Under the pieces are notes generated by a model, which was not told the origin of the DNA, made no database searches, and saw only the letters and a program-made list of their open reading frames with translations. The position numbers and the translations under genes are program-made. DNA of 36,558 bases from Endozoicomonas acroporae (GTDB taxonomy: Bacteria > Pseudomonadota > Gammaproteobacteria > Pseudomonadales > Endozoicomonadaceae), in assembly GCF_002864045.1 (NCBI RefSeq), contig NZ_PJPV01000041.1, positions 1 through 36,558 on the forward strand, written 5' to 3'. Shown here in pieces: positions 24,462-32,618 of the stretch; the stretch's first letter is position 1; each line of letters starts with the position of its first letter.

Positions 24462-25445
24462 TTACTGACGATAACTATCAAACCCATCTGCTTTTGTGGC
24501 GTTTTCATTAATTGTTTTATTAAGATCCTCTGGAATCTCCTTCAGTGGTGCTTCGGATGGTGTGAATTCATACAATGTGAATAATGCATCCAGAGTATCT
24601 CGGAAAACTTTTACGTCCCGGGTAAACAGGAGAACAGAAGAGCAGAAGTTAGCTACCGTATTGGACGAAGATTCCGGATAATACCCTTTCTCCAGCTCCT
24701 TTTTTACATATTTAATATCTCTCTGGTCGGCATAGTTCTTACGTCCATATTCAATATCTTTCTGGTGGGCATAGTTTTCATGAGCTGTTGCTTTGAGTAG
24801 CTTGTCACAAAATTCAGTGAGTGCCTTTTTTTGATGATCAGTCGGCCACTCGGTTTTGCTGCACTGACGAGTACTCTCGAACAATCGATAGATGGCTTTG
24901 GAACATCGGCTGAAATCAGAGGGGGTCATCGTAACAAGCTTGAAAAGATCCAGTGTGGATTGTACGAAATTAGGTCTGTAATCATAAGGGTGAAAGAATC
25001 TTTTATTGAGCTGAGTGGCTATTCTGGTCAGGCCGTGAGCCTTGGCAGTAATTTCCTTTTTATTTTTACTATCGATTATTTTTTCAAATTCAGATACTTC
25101 TTCGTTAAATCCCTCTACCAGTATGTTTAAACCTTTTAACAATTCAGTATTTCCATCTGCTTGCATCAGTTGTCTGATTGGGGATAATCTTGTTGGGACA
25201 CTCACACTACGTTCAGATAAACGCGGGCCAGAATCAGCTCCTCCAACTAATTCACTAATACTAATCTGATACTTATCTAGCAGGTGATTAATAATTTCCT
25301 TCGCTTCTACAAGGGCTATATCCCGGGGAAGAAAGTCTAAGGCGTTCAAAAAACCTTCCCTTGCAGCTCTTTGATATGGGGGTGGTGCTTCAGTGGGTGG
25401 TTCTTTAAATGTGGGTGGTGTGTTACTGCCAGATCTGATATCCAA
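24462..25445 (-). CDS. Unknown helical protein with N-terminal PPPY motif
   Basis: A 327-residue protein with a TTG start; GAGG lies 8 nt upstream, and the next in-frame Met is near residue 93. The N-terminus is proline-rich and disordered, with KEPPTEAPPPYQRAA containing a PPxY motif (about residues 21-24). In eukaryotic hosts PPxY is bound by WW domains, including those of Nedd4-type ubiquitin ligases. The rest is predicted helical with many charged residues. About 226-251 holds two tandem 13-residue units, NYAHQKDIEYGRK and NYADQRDIKYVKK. No signal peptide and no family recognised. It lies between the two Tgl-like/AAA+ genes on the opposite strand, inside a direct-repeat pair. A host-directed effector or a partner of the ATPases is possible but unproven. 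Confidence 0.6.
   Translation of the reverse strand: MDIRSGSNTPPTFKEPPTEAPPPYQRAAREGFLNALDFLPRDIALVEAKEIINHLLDKYQISISELVGGADSGPRLSERSVSVPTRLSPIRQLMQADGNTELLKGLNILVEGFNEEVSEFEKIIDSKNKKEITAKAHGLTRIATQLNKRFFHPYDYRPNFVQSTLDLFKLVTMTPSDFSRCSKAIYRLFESTRQCSKTEWPTDHQKKALTEFCDKLLKATAHENYAHQKDIEYGRKNYADQRDIKYVKKELEKGYYPESSSNTVANFCSSVLLFTRDVKVFRDTLDALFTLYEFTPSEAPLKEIPEDLNKTINENATKADGFDSYRQ
24706..24783 (-). repeat. Two 39-bp tandem coding repeats
   Basis: Two adjacent 39-bp units (sharing, for example, CATATT-AATATCT and GGCATAGTT on the plus strand) encode the two 13-residue NYA-Q-DI-Y units of the PPPY protein. They differ at several positions, so the duplication is not recent. Confidence 0.65.
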
Positions 25446-25741
25446 TTTTTAATCCTCGTCAATTATTCTTTACCGTAAGCTTGAAGCTGTTCCAGCCTCA
25501 GCAGGCAATTCATTCGACGCGATCATTGTAGACGTATCTGTCAGAAAAAAAGTTGGAACTTTTTAACCAATTGCTGATCCAAGTTAAATGCAGGCTCGTT
25601 TATTAGAGTCATTCTGTTAATTATGATTTGTGCAGGAATAATAATTAATACTGTAGTGATTGTTGCACTTTGTCTATTAACTATCTGAATTTAAATGTCA
25701 ATTTTTAGCGGATTAATATAAATTACAAAGGTTAATTAAGT

Positions 25742-28270
25742 ATGGATACTACACCCACCACCTATCAACCATGCGTTCGTCCTGAATCCAAACATCAAGA
25801 ATTCGGGGCTAGTGCAACGGCTGCTCAAAATAGCAACCCTTCGACTTTTTGTGGTCATTCCTTAAGTGGTAATCACCCCCTGACTCAAAAAAAGCTGTGC
25901 CATAACCAAGGTGCTGATGAAGGCCTGAAAAAAATTCCTGATTCTGGTGGGCAAAGACCCGTGGCAAGCAGTAAGGAGGTTAGTGAATTCAGAATTACCA
26001 AAGGCAATCCAGCCGCCTGTTTACCGGGTACCAAAGAATCCTTTCGCAAAGATAATAGTCTTATAAATATTCATTTCCAGGCTATAGGTAGAATTACTCC
26101 TCCTCAGGAATATTTTCCGAAAAGTAACAGCAATGCGCCCCTGAATGAGCAATTAGCCGATAAAACGATCCACTGGCTCCAGCACAGCAATACACCATAC
26201 GATGAACGGGGTTCAGTCAAGACAAAGCATTACCTGCCGGTGAAGGCAATCGGTAACAATAGACTTAGACCGATACCAAGAAGACTTAGGCCGCCACCAT
26301 TGGAGGAAAACAAAAACCTTGGGGTCTTTTACCCTGAGGACTATCAAGTCCGTGATCTTCCAGATCTGATCAACGTTTCGTCCCTTGGTTTTCACTCACT
26401 ACCGAAGTATTTTGACGCGAGATGCAAGTCCAGCTTTGTAGCAACCAGTAACGGACAAACACCCAGTGAGTGTCTGAGTGCTTTTTTTCATGGCCCTACC
26501 ACTGCGGGCTGTGCCACGACCATGCTGGCCTGCCAGTATCGAGCCATTGAAACCATTCTTGGCACTGATGAATTCAACCGCCTGTTTGGTTCACCGGTTT
26601 CAACGTTCAGAATTGCCTGTTCGATTTTCTGCAACAGTGAAACAATGGCTCAAGATGCGTGTGAAGATTTGTCACTTCCCTCTGGCGTTTTAAAACCGTT
26701 CGATATGATCAACCCTCTCTATGGCAGCTTGTTTGGCTTTTTTTCGTTCGGGGAACCTATCTCGAATCCAACGGGCATTGAAGCGGGAGACCTGGATATT
26801 AAAAAGGGGGATATTGTCTATATCCAGGGCGTTAAGAGCTACAGTGCGAAACACAAAACCGGCAGTGCCATTGGTTTTAATCTGATATGCACCGGACAAA
26901 ACAGCAGCGAACAAAATCTCTATCTGGGATTTGGTCCAGATGATTTTGCTGAACCGAAAACGTTCGAGCAAGTCAAGAACCTCCTGATCGACGGCTATAA
27001 TCAACCACAGAGTACGGATACAATTGCGGCTATCAAAAAGGGGGAAACGGGTTATGCAGATTGGACCGATCATACCCTGAGCTACACCTCCCCCATTGTT
27101 GGTCTTACCTGTGGAATACGCTTCAGTCCTGAGCGCTGGGCACATGTTTTTTCAAATGATAAAGCCTGGCATCAGCAACTGCCGTTGCCTGTCACACCGG
27201 TTCTGGAACCCAAACCGGTGGATCATATTGAACCGTTCCCCATTGAAAACCTTGTTGCCGACTTCGAGAATTTTGAAACCGGCTCATCACAGCAGGACCA
27301 GATGAAACAGACTGCCCTGAAGTTTACACACGCTGTGATTAATAACCTGGATGAAACTCTGCCCAAACAACCTATGGGACTATTTCTGACCGGATCAGCA
27401 GGAATAGGAAAAACGCATCTTTGTGTAGCCGTTGCCAAAAAAGCAGCCCACTATGGTGTCAACACCCTCTATATAAGTGATGAAAGAGCAGGTAGCCTGT
27501 ATCTGGACTTCGGCGGTGATGATAAACAATGGCATAGAAAGGTTGACGAAATGCTTGCCGGTAAGGATTTGGTGATAGTGGATGATGTTACCGAATGTCA
27601 GTCCGGCATCACCAAAATGTTTCTGGCGAAAACCATGAAACATGTGATGGCTGAAAACAAAGCCATCATGGTCAGTTCAAATTATCCTGTCCATATCGAT
27701 AAAAAATATTTCGGCATTATTGATCCCTTGACCGAAACTGCCCATAACTTTTGTTACCTGAACGATTTACGGGGAGACAGTCGACGTTCCCGATGGTGGG
27801 ACAGCCTTGAAGTCCAGACTGATGATGCATTATTGCGACTGGGTCATTATCAAGGGGACAAAGCTGCAGGCGTGATTACTGAGCAGGTGGAATCAATCGA
27901 TGAGATTGCCATAAAACTCCGTATTCCGGTGGGCCAGATCCGTCAGGTGGGGCCCAGCTTTTTACCCGGAGGCCAAAAGCTAATGCCCGATCACCATTTA
28001 AGTGATTTATCCAAATCAGAGCATCAGGTGGTTTTTCTGGAGTGCGATATGACCGGCAGTAAAGCTAACCGCAAGTGTAAAATCGAGCAGTTCCTCAACG
28101 TTATTCAAAGAGTTCACGATGAAGGCTTGAAGCTGGTTGTGAAAACCAATGATCGCTTATTATTTATAGAAAAGGTAATGAATCATTATGAAGACGACTT
28201 TCTTGCTGAGCAACAGAAAAAGATTCGTACTACTGACCGGCTGAAGAATATGTTCCCAGATTTTTCGTAA
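25742..28270 (+). CDS. Tgl-like domain fused to a DnaC/IstB-like AAA+ ATPase, copy 2
   Basis: An 842-residue paralogue of the protein at 21964, similar from about residue 120 to the end; the first ~100 residues differ. The Tgl-like part has FFHGPTTAGCATTMLACQY with C257, then AIETILGTDEFNRLFGSPVS, KKGDIVYIQG and FNLICTG...LYLGFGPD. The Glu and His expected from Tgl are again replaced. The AAA+ part has Walker A GSAGIGKT (551-558), then HLCVAVAKKAAHYGVNTLYI, Walker B DLVIVDDVTE (D614, D615), and IMVSSN. The C-terminal region (KIEQFLNVIQRVHDEGLKLV) is shared. A 50-residue insertion after copy 1's cysteine block (CNSETMAQDACED) differs. ATG has AAAGG 10 nt upstream. Function unknown. Confidence 0.7.
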   Translation: MDTTPTTYQPCVRPESKHQEFGASATAAQNSNPSTFCGHSLSGNHPLTQKKLCHNQGADEGLKKIPDSGGQRPVASSKEVSEFRITKGNPAACLPGTKESFRKDNSLINIHFQAIGRITPPQEYFPKSNSNAPLNEQLADKTIHWLQHSNTPYDERGSVKTKHYLPVKAIGNNRLRPIPRRLRPPPLEENKNLGVFYPEDYQVRDLPDLINVSSLGFHSLPKYFDARCKSSFVATSNGQTPSECLSAFFHGPTTAGCATTMLACQYRAIETILGTDEFNRLFGSPVSTFRIACSIFCNSETMAQDACEDLSLPSGVLKPFDMINPLYGSLFGFFSFGEPISNPTGIEAGDLDIKKGDIVYIQGVKSYSAKHKTGSAIGFNLICTGQNSSEQNLYLGFGPDDFAEPKTFEQVKNLLIDGYNQPQSTDTIAAIKKGETGYADWTDHTLSYTSPIVGLTCGIRFSPERWAHVFSNDKAWHQQLPLPVTPVLEPKPVDHIEPFPIENLVADFENFETGSSQQDQMKQTALKFTHAVINNLDETLPKQPMGLFLTGSAGIGKTHLCVAVAKKAAHYGVNTLYISDERAGSLYLDFGGDDKQWHRKVDEMLAGKDLVIVDDVTECQSGITKMFLAKTMKHVMAENKAIMVSSNYPVHIDKKYFGIIDPLTETAHNFCYLNDLRGDSRRSRWWDSLEVQTDDALLRLGHYQGDKAAGVITEQVESIDEIAIKLRIPVGQIRQVGPSFLPGGQKLMPDHHLSDLSKSEHQVVFLECDMTGSKANRKCKIEQFLNVIQRVHDEGLKLVVKTNDRLLFIEKVMNHYEDDFLAEQQKKIRTTDRLKNMFPDFS

Positions 28271-28343
28271 TGATTTTACTGTTCAGGGCATTCCTCATTT
28301 GGCAGTGAACTAAATCTTTTCCCTATGGTCAAAATTCCACGTT

Positions 28344-28375
28344 GGATGTGTCAGAAAATTATAATTGGCACATCC
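28344..28375. terminator. Hairpin after Tgl-like/AAA+ copy 2
   Basis: GGATGTG (28344-28350) and CACATCC (28369-28375) can pair around an 18-nt loop that contains the partial TGTCAGAAAA repeat. CTCTTG follows, so this is a poor intrinsic terminator, and it may instead be a repeat remnant. Confidence 0.3.
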
Positions 28376-28414
28376 TCTTGAGATCATGTGAAATACTGTC
28401 ATGAAGAATTGACC

Positions 28415-30403
28415 ATGTTAACCACTACTGCCAGTCCCGCCATTTCCCAACCAGAAATCGCAACCTCCGCCAACTCATCACAAGTACCCGTTTCCCCTGC
28501 ACATTGGCTGAGCCCAGCGCTGGATTGCGCATATGGGACTGTTAGTGCGCTTCACAGGATTACCCGCAAGATTGTATCTTCTCCTGCTCAGACGTTTATT
28601 TTTCTGGCCCTGGCGAACAGATGTATAACACCGGTGAATGCCTCCCCCCATTCTTCGTCCTCGGTCACTCCTACTACAATGGGGTCGGGGCCGTCGGTTA
28701 ATGTACCCTCTGCACCCCCTTATTTACCGCCACCACCTGAACCCGGGTGGATGGCTACGCTGACAAGTGGCCATCCCGCTTACCGGGACCACGAACGCCC
28801 CCACACTGCAAACCGCGGCTCATCGGCAAGAAACGGCCAACCCGATATGGGCCGGGTAACTCCGCCCCGTCCTGAGAACCGGTGTATTGAAAAGAACCTG
28901 CTCCCCTTCTATTCAGGACCACGGATCAGCCTTGCCTGTCCCGGAAAGGTTTTGCCATTGGATCAAAGCCGCAATGTACAACATGAGTACCTGCAGTGTG
29001 GCAGGGCCGGTTACTCCTGGACTCGCTATCCGGATCCGTTGGATGAAGCTGCCTGGCATGCATTGAAAGAAACAGACCCTGATCAGGCCGTCCAATGGTT
29101 GCGCGACCTTCCGGCTCCGAGGTATGAGGGCATTTTGTATTACCCGGTTAACCTTCACTGGAGGTGGGAAAAGTGCCAACTGATTGAGGATCGGGATATC
29201 TGTGGGACTGTTCGGGTATGTGATCAACAAACGCCTACCGAACAAAATCGTCGTCAGTCCGATACCAGGAATTGCAGAGACATTGCCCGAAGTTGCTACG
29301 CCGATATTGCCCAACAGGGACACAGCTTCTGTAGTATGGGCAAATTGGTCTATAGTGTGGAGTTTGTCAAAAAAGACACGCCTGACTTGCATCCTGGCCA
29401 ACCCGGGGATATCCGGCGACTGGCCAATGGTTATGACCTGTTACCTGGTGAAAAAGAGCGGCTGTCGGTCAGCAATGCTCGCTCGCCATCGGGTCAGCTG
29501 AATCCATCGCTGAATATTGATGACCCAAAGAATGCCTACCAAATTCACAGACGCATTAATAATCTGTGGATGCCTGGCTCCCTGCAATGTCGCCTGAACG
29601 GTTTTGACAATGTCAGTTTTGAGGTGCTCACCGATCGGCGAATTCTATCCAGTCCACCCAATACTCTCTGCTTCCCTGACGGTGATATGTCGTCAGCCAT
29701 TGTGTGGGGAGGCGCATTTGATCTGAACGGGGGCTATCAATCCAGGGGCTATCCTTGTGGATTAATCGTCGAAGACACGGCAAGTTACATCTTCAAAGAT
29801 CTGTCGTTATCAACCATGTCTGCCGAAACATCACCACTGATCAGAGTGCAGCTTTACCAATCCACCTGGCTGGGAGAGCGGCTGAAATCTACCGCCTATT
29901 TTGATGACCATATCCAGCTGCTGGTGGACCCCGTGCCAGATAACGGTGCCAGTGATACCCTCAAAGCTTCGACACGCTACCAGCTCAGTTTCGATTATGG
30001 AACTGGCGCAGCAATTTACCGGACTTATTTACCCGGGCTCATCTATTATCCGGGGCGACTGTTATTCTCCCCTGAAGCGTTGAGCTTCGAAGATTATCTG
30101 GCTCCTGATAGCAGATACACGTTCAAAGTAACCATGAATCTGAAAAATATGCCGTTCTACTTCCAGCCCTGCGCATCAGAGCCTGCGGCTCCGGATTGCC
30201 AATGGTATGCATTATGGGGTTTGTTCAGCCCGGGGCGATATGAATCACGCAGTTTCTCCCTTAAAAGCCTGGATATTACCGTCACAACTCCACCGCAAGT
30301 TGAACTGAGAAGCTGGCAGCCGACATTCTGGGAGTTTGTACGGTACGCTCAGTTTATCGCTCCACTTTATGGAGCCTGCAAAGTGGTAATGGCGGGAAAT
30401 TAA
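28415..30403 (+). CDS. Unknown cysteine-rich protein, probably exported with a long N-region
   Basis: A 662-residue protein from ATG 28415; a GTG at 28388 adds 9 residues, and neither has a strong ribosome site. About 45 polar residues precede a hydrophobic segment (AQTFIFLALANRCITPVNA), like an extended signal peptide with cleavage near VNA. A Ser/Pro-rich linker follows (SAPPYLPPPPEPG), then ~550 residues with many Cys in pairs or clusters (WEKCQLIEDRDICGTVRVC; RNCRDIARSCYADIAQ; PCASEPAAPDCQW), consistent with disulfides outside the cytoplasm. Much of the second half looks beta-rich. The C-terminus (FVRYAQFIAPLYGACKVVMA) is hydrophobic. No family recognised. It follows the second AAA+ gene by ~145 nt; a link between them is uncertain. 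Confidence 0.6.
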   Translation: MLTTTASPAISQPEIATSANSSQVPVSPAHWLSPALDCAYGTVSALHRITRKIVSSPAQTFIFLALANRCITPVNASPHSSSSVTPTTMGSGPSVNVPSAPPYLPPPPEPGWMATLTSGHPAYRDHERPHTANRGSSARNGQPDMGRVTPPRPENRCIEKNLLPFYSGPRISLACPGKVLPLDQSRNVQHEYLQCGRAGYSWTRYPDPLDEAAWHALKETDPDQAVQWLRDLPAPRYEGILYYPVNLHWRWEKCQLIEDRDICGTVRVCDQQTPTEQNRRQSDTRNCRDIARSCYADIAQQGHSFCSMGKLVYSVEFVKKDTPDLHPGQPGDIRRLANGYDLLPGEKERLSVSNARSPSGQLNPSLNIDDPKNAYQIHRRINNLWMPGSLQCRLNGFDNVSFEVLTDRRILSSPPNTLCFPDGDMSSAIVWGGAFDLNGGYQSRGYPCGLIVEDTASYIFKDLSLSTMSAETSPLIRVQLYQSTWLGERLKSTAYFDDHIQLLVDPVPDNGASDTLKASTRYQLSFDYGTGAAIYRTYLPGLIYYPGRLLFSPEALSFEDYLAPDSRYTFKVTMNLKNMPFYFQPCASEPAAPDCQWYALWGLFSPGRYESRSFSLKSLDITVTTPPQVELRSWQPTFWEFVRYAQFIAPLYGACKVVMAGN

Positions 30404-30415
30404 TGCTGATACCCA

Positions 30416-30583
30416 CTAGGAGGCTGTCCGAGAATAGACCGCCCTACTGCGGTGGCAGCAAATTGGTCTAAAAATTCCGTTTTGTTCGGCAAATAGCCCC
30501 GCTATTCACCTCACAAAACGAAATTTTTATCCTCAATTTTCTGCCATCCTCGCTACGGGCGCTATTCTCGGACAGTCTCCTAG
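30416..30583. mobile_element. 168-bp palindromic MITE-like element
   Basis: 22-bp terminal inverted repeats, 30416-30437 and 30562-30583, differ at one position. Each contains CTGTCCGAGAATAG. The interior is also nearly self-complementary: AAAAATTCCGTTTTGT matches ACAAAACGAAATTTTT inverted, and the centre is AATAGC-CCC-GCTATT. The whole element would fold as one long hairpin. It has no coding capacity. The outer CTAG at both ends could be a 4-bp target duplication, compatible with IS5-group targets; this is inference. Confidence 0.8.
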
Positions 30584-30687
30584 GCGGAGTGCTGACTACA
30601 GCAAAATAAATGCCCGTCGATGGAACCTTTTGTTGGACGGACTGTCCAACTCATTATTAACCTTAATATCCGTTTCATGGAGGAAAT

Positions 30688-32076
30688 ATGACCATATTCT
30701 CTTTAGTTCTCACATCGATATTTGCCTTCTTCAGTGGTCAGCTCCAGGCTTGGGATACAACCGCTGAAAAGGACTACACCGTTGTCGTTATTGGTGGTGG
30801 ACTGATGGGTAGCGCCGCTGCCTGGCAGCTGGCCCGGGACGGCAAAGAGGTTATCCTGCTGGAAAAACAGGATCGTGAATACAGTCAGGGTTCCAGCAAA
30901 GGGCTGACACGTATTGCCAGAAGCAACAACCTGGGCAGGGATCTTTGGTCTTACCTCCACAACCGTTCGGTTCATGAAACAGCAACGCTGGTCAACTATC
31001 TCGGTAATCAGGGCTACGATGCCTCGATGTCTGCTGTCTACCAAACAACACCCGTCAATTATATGAGGCCGCTGAAAGCGGCTGATGCCATTATTGCTTC
31101 CTCTGAACGACAAAAGGTGGACTACAAATTAGCTCTAACGCCGGAGGAGGGAATGGAAATGTTTGGTGTCCAGCTGCCGGAGGGGGTTTTTCTGCATCGT
31201 GAATTCAATGAACACTCTGGCACCCTTAATCCTGAAGCATTGATTTCACTGTTGCACAAGGCCATTAAACTGAAAGGGGGCACAATTGTTTACAATGCTT
31301 CCGTTAGCGATATCCAACGGCAGGGTAACCACTATCTTATTGCCACCAAAGATTCGCAAGGTTCTGAAAGGACATTGACAGCCAGTCAGATCGTCAGCGC
31401 TGCGGGCCCTTACACCGGCCCATTGCTATCTGAGTTGGCACCCTACATGGATAAACTGATCACGCCAAAGCGGGTATTTCTTGCGTTCCTGCAGATCAGT
31501 CCGGCGAAGTATCATCAACTTGATGATCACGCCCGCAGTCAACTGAGACGGGCCTATCCGGTGATTAACAGCTCCGCTGGTACCCGGGAGGGTAGTTTTT
31601 ATTCCATGTTTGAATCTTCAGATGCTAATGGAAATCCGGTCATCAAGATTGGTGGCCATTTCCAGCGCAGTGACATCAACAACCTGGACGATGTCTGGCA
31701 CCAGGCGTTGTCCGAAGAGGAGATGCGCTGGAGCATTGAGAACACCGGTCGGTATTTACGCATGCATGGGGTGCCGGTGAACGATGAGGATCTGCAACTG
31801 GTTGGCGATGTTTCCTGTGTCTACAGCCTGACCAGTACCGAAGTACCCATTGTTTCCCAGCTGGTCGCGCCATCCGGTGAAATGGACAGCAACTTCGTGG
31901 TGATGGCCGGAATGTCCGGAGTCGGTGCCAAAGGTGCCATGACCTACGGAAGAATTGCTGCCAACCTGCTCCAGGGCAAGAGCGAAAGTGATCCTGGTTA
32001 TCTGGAGGCTGTGGAAGCCGTTGGCTTTACAAGACTCAAGGAGGATGTTGATCAACTGGTAAGCCTGGAAAAATAA
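30688..32076 (+). CDS. Exported FAD-dependent oxidoreductase, sarcosine / N-methyltryptophan oxidase-like
   Basis: A 462-residue DAO-family flavoprotein. The Rossmann motif VVVIGGGLMGSAAAWQLA (about 32-49) ends its second strand at E59 (ILLEK). GSSKGLTRIARSNN follows, as in monomeric sarcosine oxidase and MTOX. Cys377 in DVSCVYSLTSTE aligns with the Cys that covalently binds FAD in that family (C-M/V-Y-T/S-x-T). The C-terminal FAD loop is MAGMSGVGAKGAMTYG. Unusually, residues 1-21 (MTIFSLVLTSIFAFFSGQLQ, then A) form a Sec-type signal peptide, so the enzyme should be periplasmic or secreted. It would oxidise a secondary or N-methyl amine and release H2O2. GGAGGAAAT precedes ATG. The substrate is not known. 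Confidence 0.82.
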   Translation: MTIFSLVLTSIFAFFSGQLQAWDTTAEKDYTVVVIGGGLMGSAAAWQLARDGKEVILLEKQDREYSQGSSKGLTRIARSNNLGRDLWSYLHNRSVHETATLVNYLGNQGYDASMSAVYQTTPVNYMRPLKAADAIIASSERQKVDYKLALTPEEGMEMFGVQLPEGVFLHREFNEHSGTLNPEALISLLHKAIKLKGGTIVYNASVSDIQRQGNHYLIATKDSQGSERTLTASQIVSAAGPYTGPLLSELAPYMDKLITPKRVFLAFLQISPAKYHQLDDHARSQLRRAYPVINSSAGTREGSFYSMFESSDANGNPVIKIGGHFQRSDINNLDDVWHQALSEEEMRWSIENTGRYLRMHGVPVNDEDLQLVGDVSCVYSLTSTEVPIVSQLVAPSGEMDSNFVVMAGMSGVGAKGAMTYGRIAANLLQGKSESDPGYLEAVEAVGFTRLKEDVDQLVSLEK

Positions 32077-32224
32077 TGTATTGAGAACCGACCGTGTTCT
32101 GTTGAGCAGTGGCTGGTGTCACTGTCATCAATCACTAGGACTATGTCGCGGTTTGGTTTCCATCTGCCCATATTCCAGATGTGAGTATTTCTTCTATTTC
32201 CCGGCAGAATGGCTTCTTTGACGG

Positions 32225-32536
32225 TCAGAAGCAGTTGGTAGGACGGGGCAGTCCGGCAATTCGGGCAGCAACTCTGGCCGGGCTTTCAGGAAAAAGCGTC
32301 ATTAGATAGAGGCTGTTCCCTTTGTCTTTGCCAAGGGTATTGGCAATATGCTTAACAAAAGGCCGCTGGTTGGGGGCCAGTTCATATTGTTGATAGAACG
32401 CCCGCAGCGCATAAATCACTTCCCAGTGCGCTTCAGTGAGCACTATACCCTCAAGCGCCGCCAGCTCTGTGGCAGCTTCTGTATTCCATTCGTCAAGGTT
32501 GGCCAGGTAGCCATCGTTGTCGAGATTCAGGGGCAT
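32225..32536 (-). CDS. tusE: Sulfurtransferase TusE / DsrC-family protein
   Basis: A 103-residue protein from ATG 32536 (GGAA 7 nt upstream); the open frame continues further upstream but is not family-like. TusE receives sulfur from the TusBCD complex and passes it to MnmA for 2-thiouridine at wobble U34 of tRNA. Conserved blocks are DNDGYLANLDEWNTEAA, LTEAHWEVIYALRAFYQQ, and the C-terminal AGLPRPTNCF with the penultimate sulfur-carrying Cys. A single conserved Cys points to TusE rather than the two-Cys DsrC of sulfur oxidisers. The HNH gene lies 82 nt upstream on the same strand. Confidence 0.9.
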   Translation of the reverse strand: MPLNLDNDGYLANLDEWNTEAATELAALEGIVLTEAHWEVIYALRAFYQQYELAPNQRPFVKHIANTLGKDKGNSLYLMTLFPESPARVAARIAGLPRPTNCF

Positions 32537-32618
32537 TGCTGATTCCACTACAAAAATTGAACAGGGCGGGGAGTTTACACCGGAGCCCTGCACATAGACA
32601 GGGGCTTCAGCTGACGAT

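Larger units (their letters stand above)
24436..25559. repeat. Direct repeat pair flanking the PPPY gene
   Basis: CTGTCAGAAAAAA joined to GTTGGAAC occurs at 24436-24456 and, with one extra A, at 25538-25559, on either side of the 327-residue minus-strand gene. A shorter relative, TGTCAGAAAA, lies at 28349-28358 after the second AAA+ gene, within a GGATGTG/CACATCC hairpin (28344-28375). The placement suggests the duplication unit boundaries or the ends of an inserted cassette. Confidence 0.6.
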
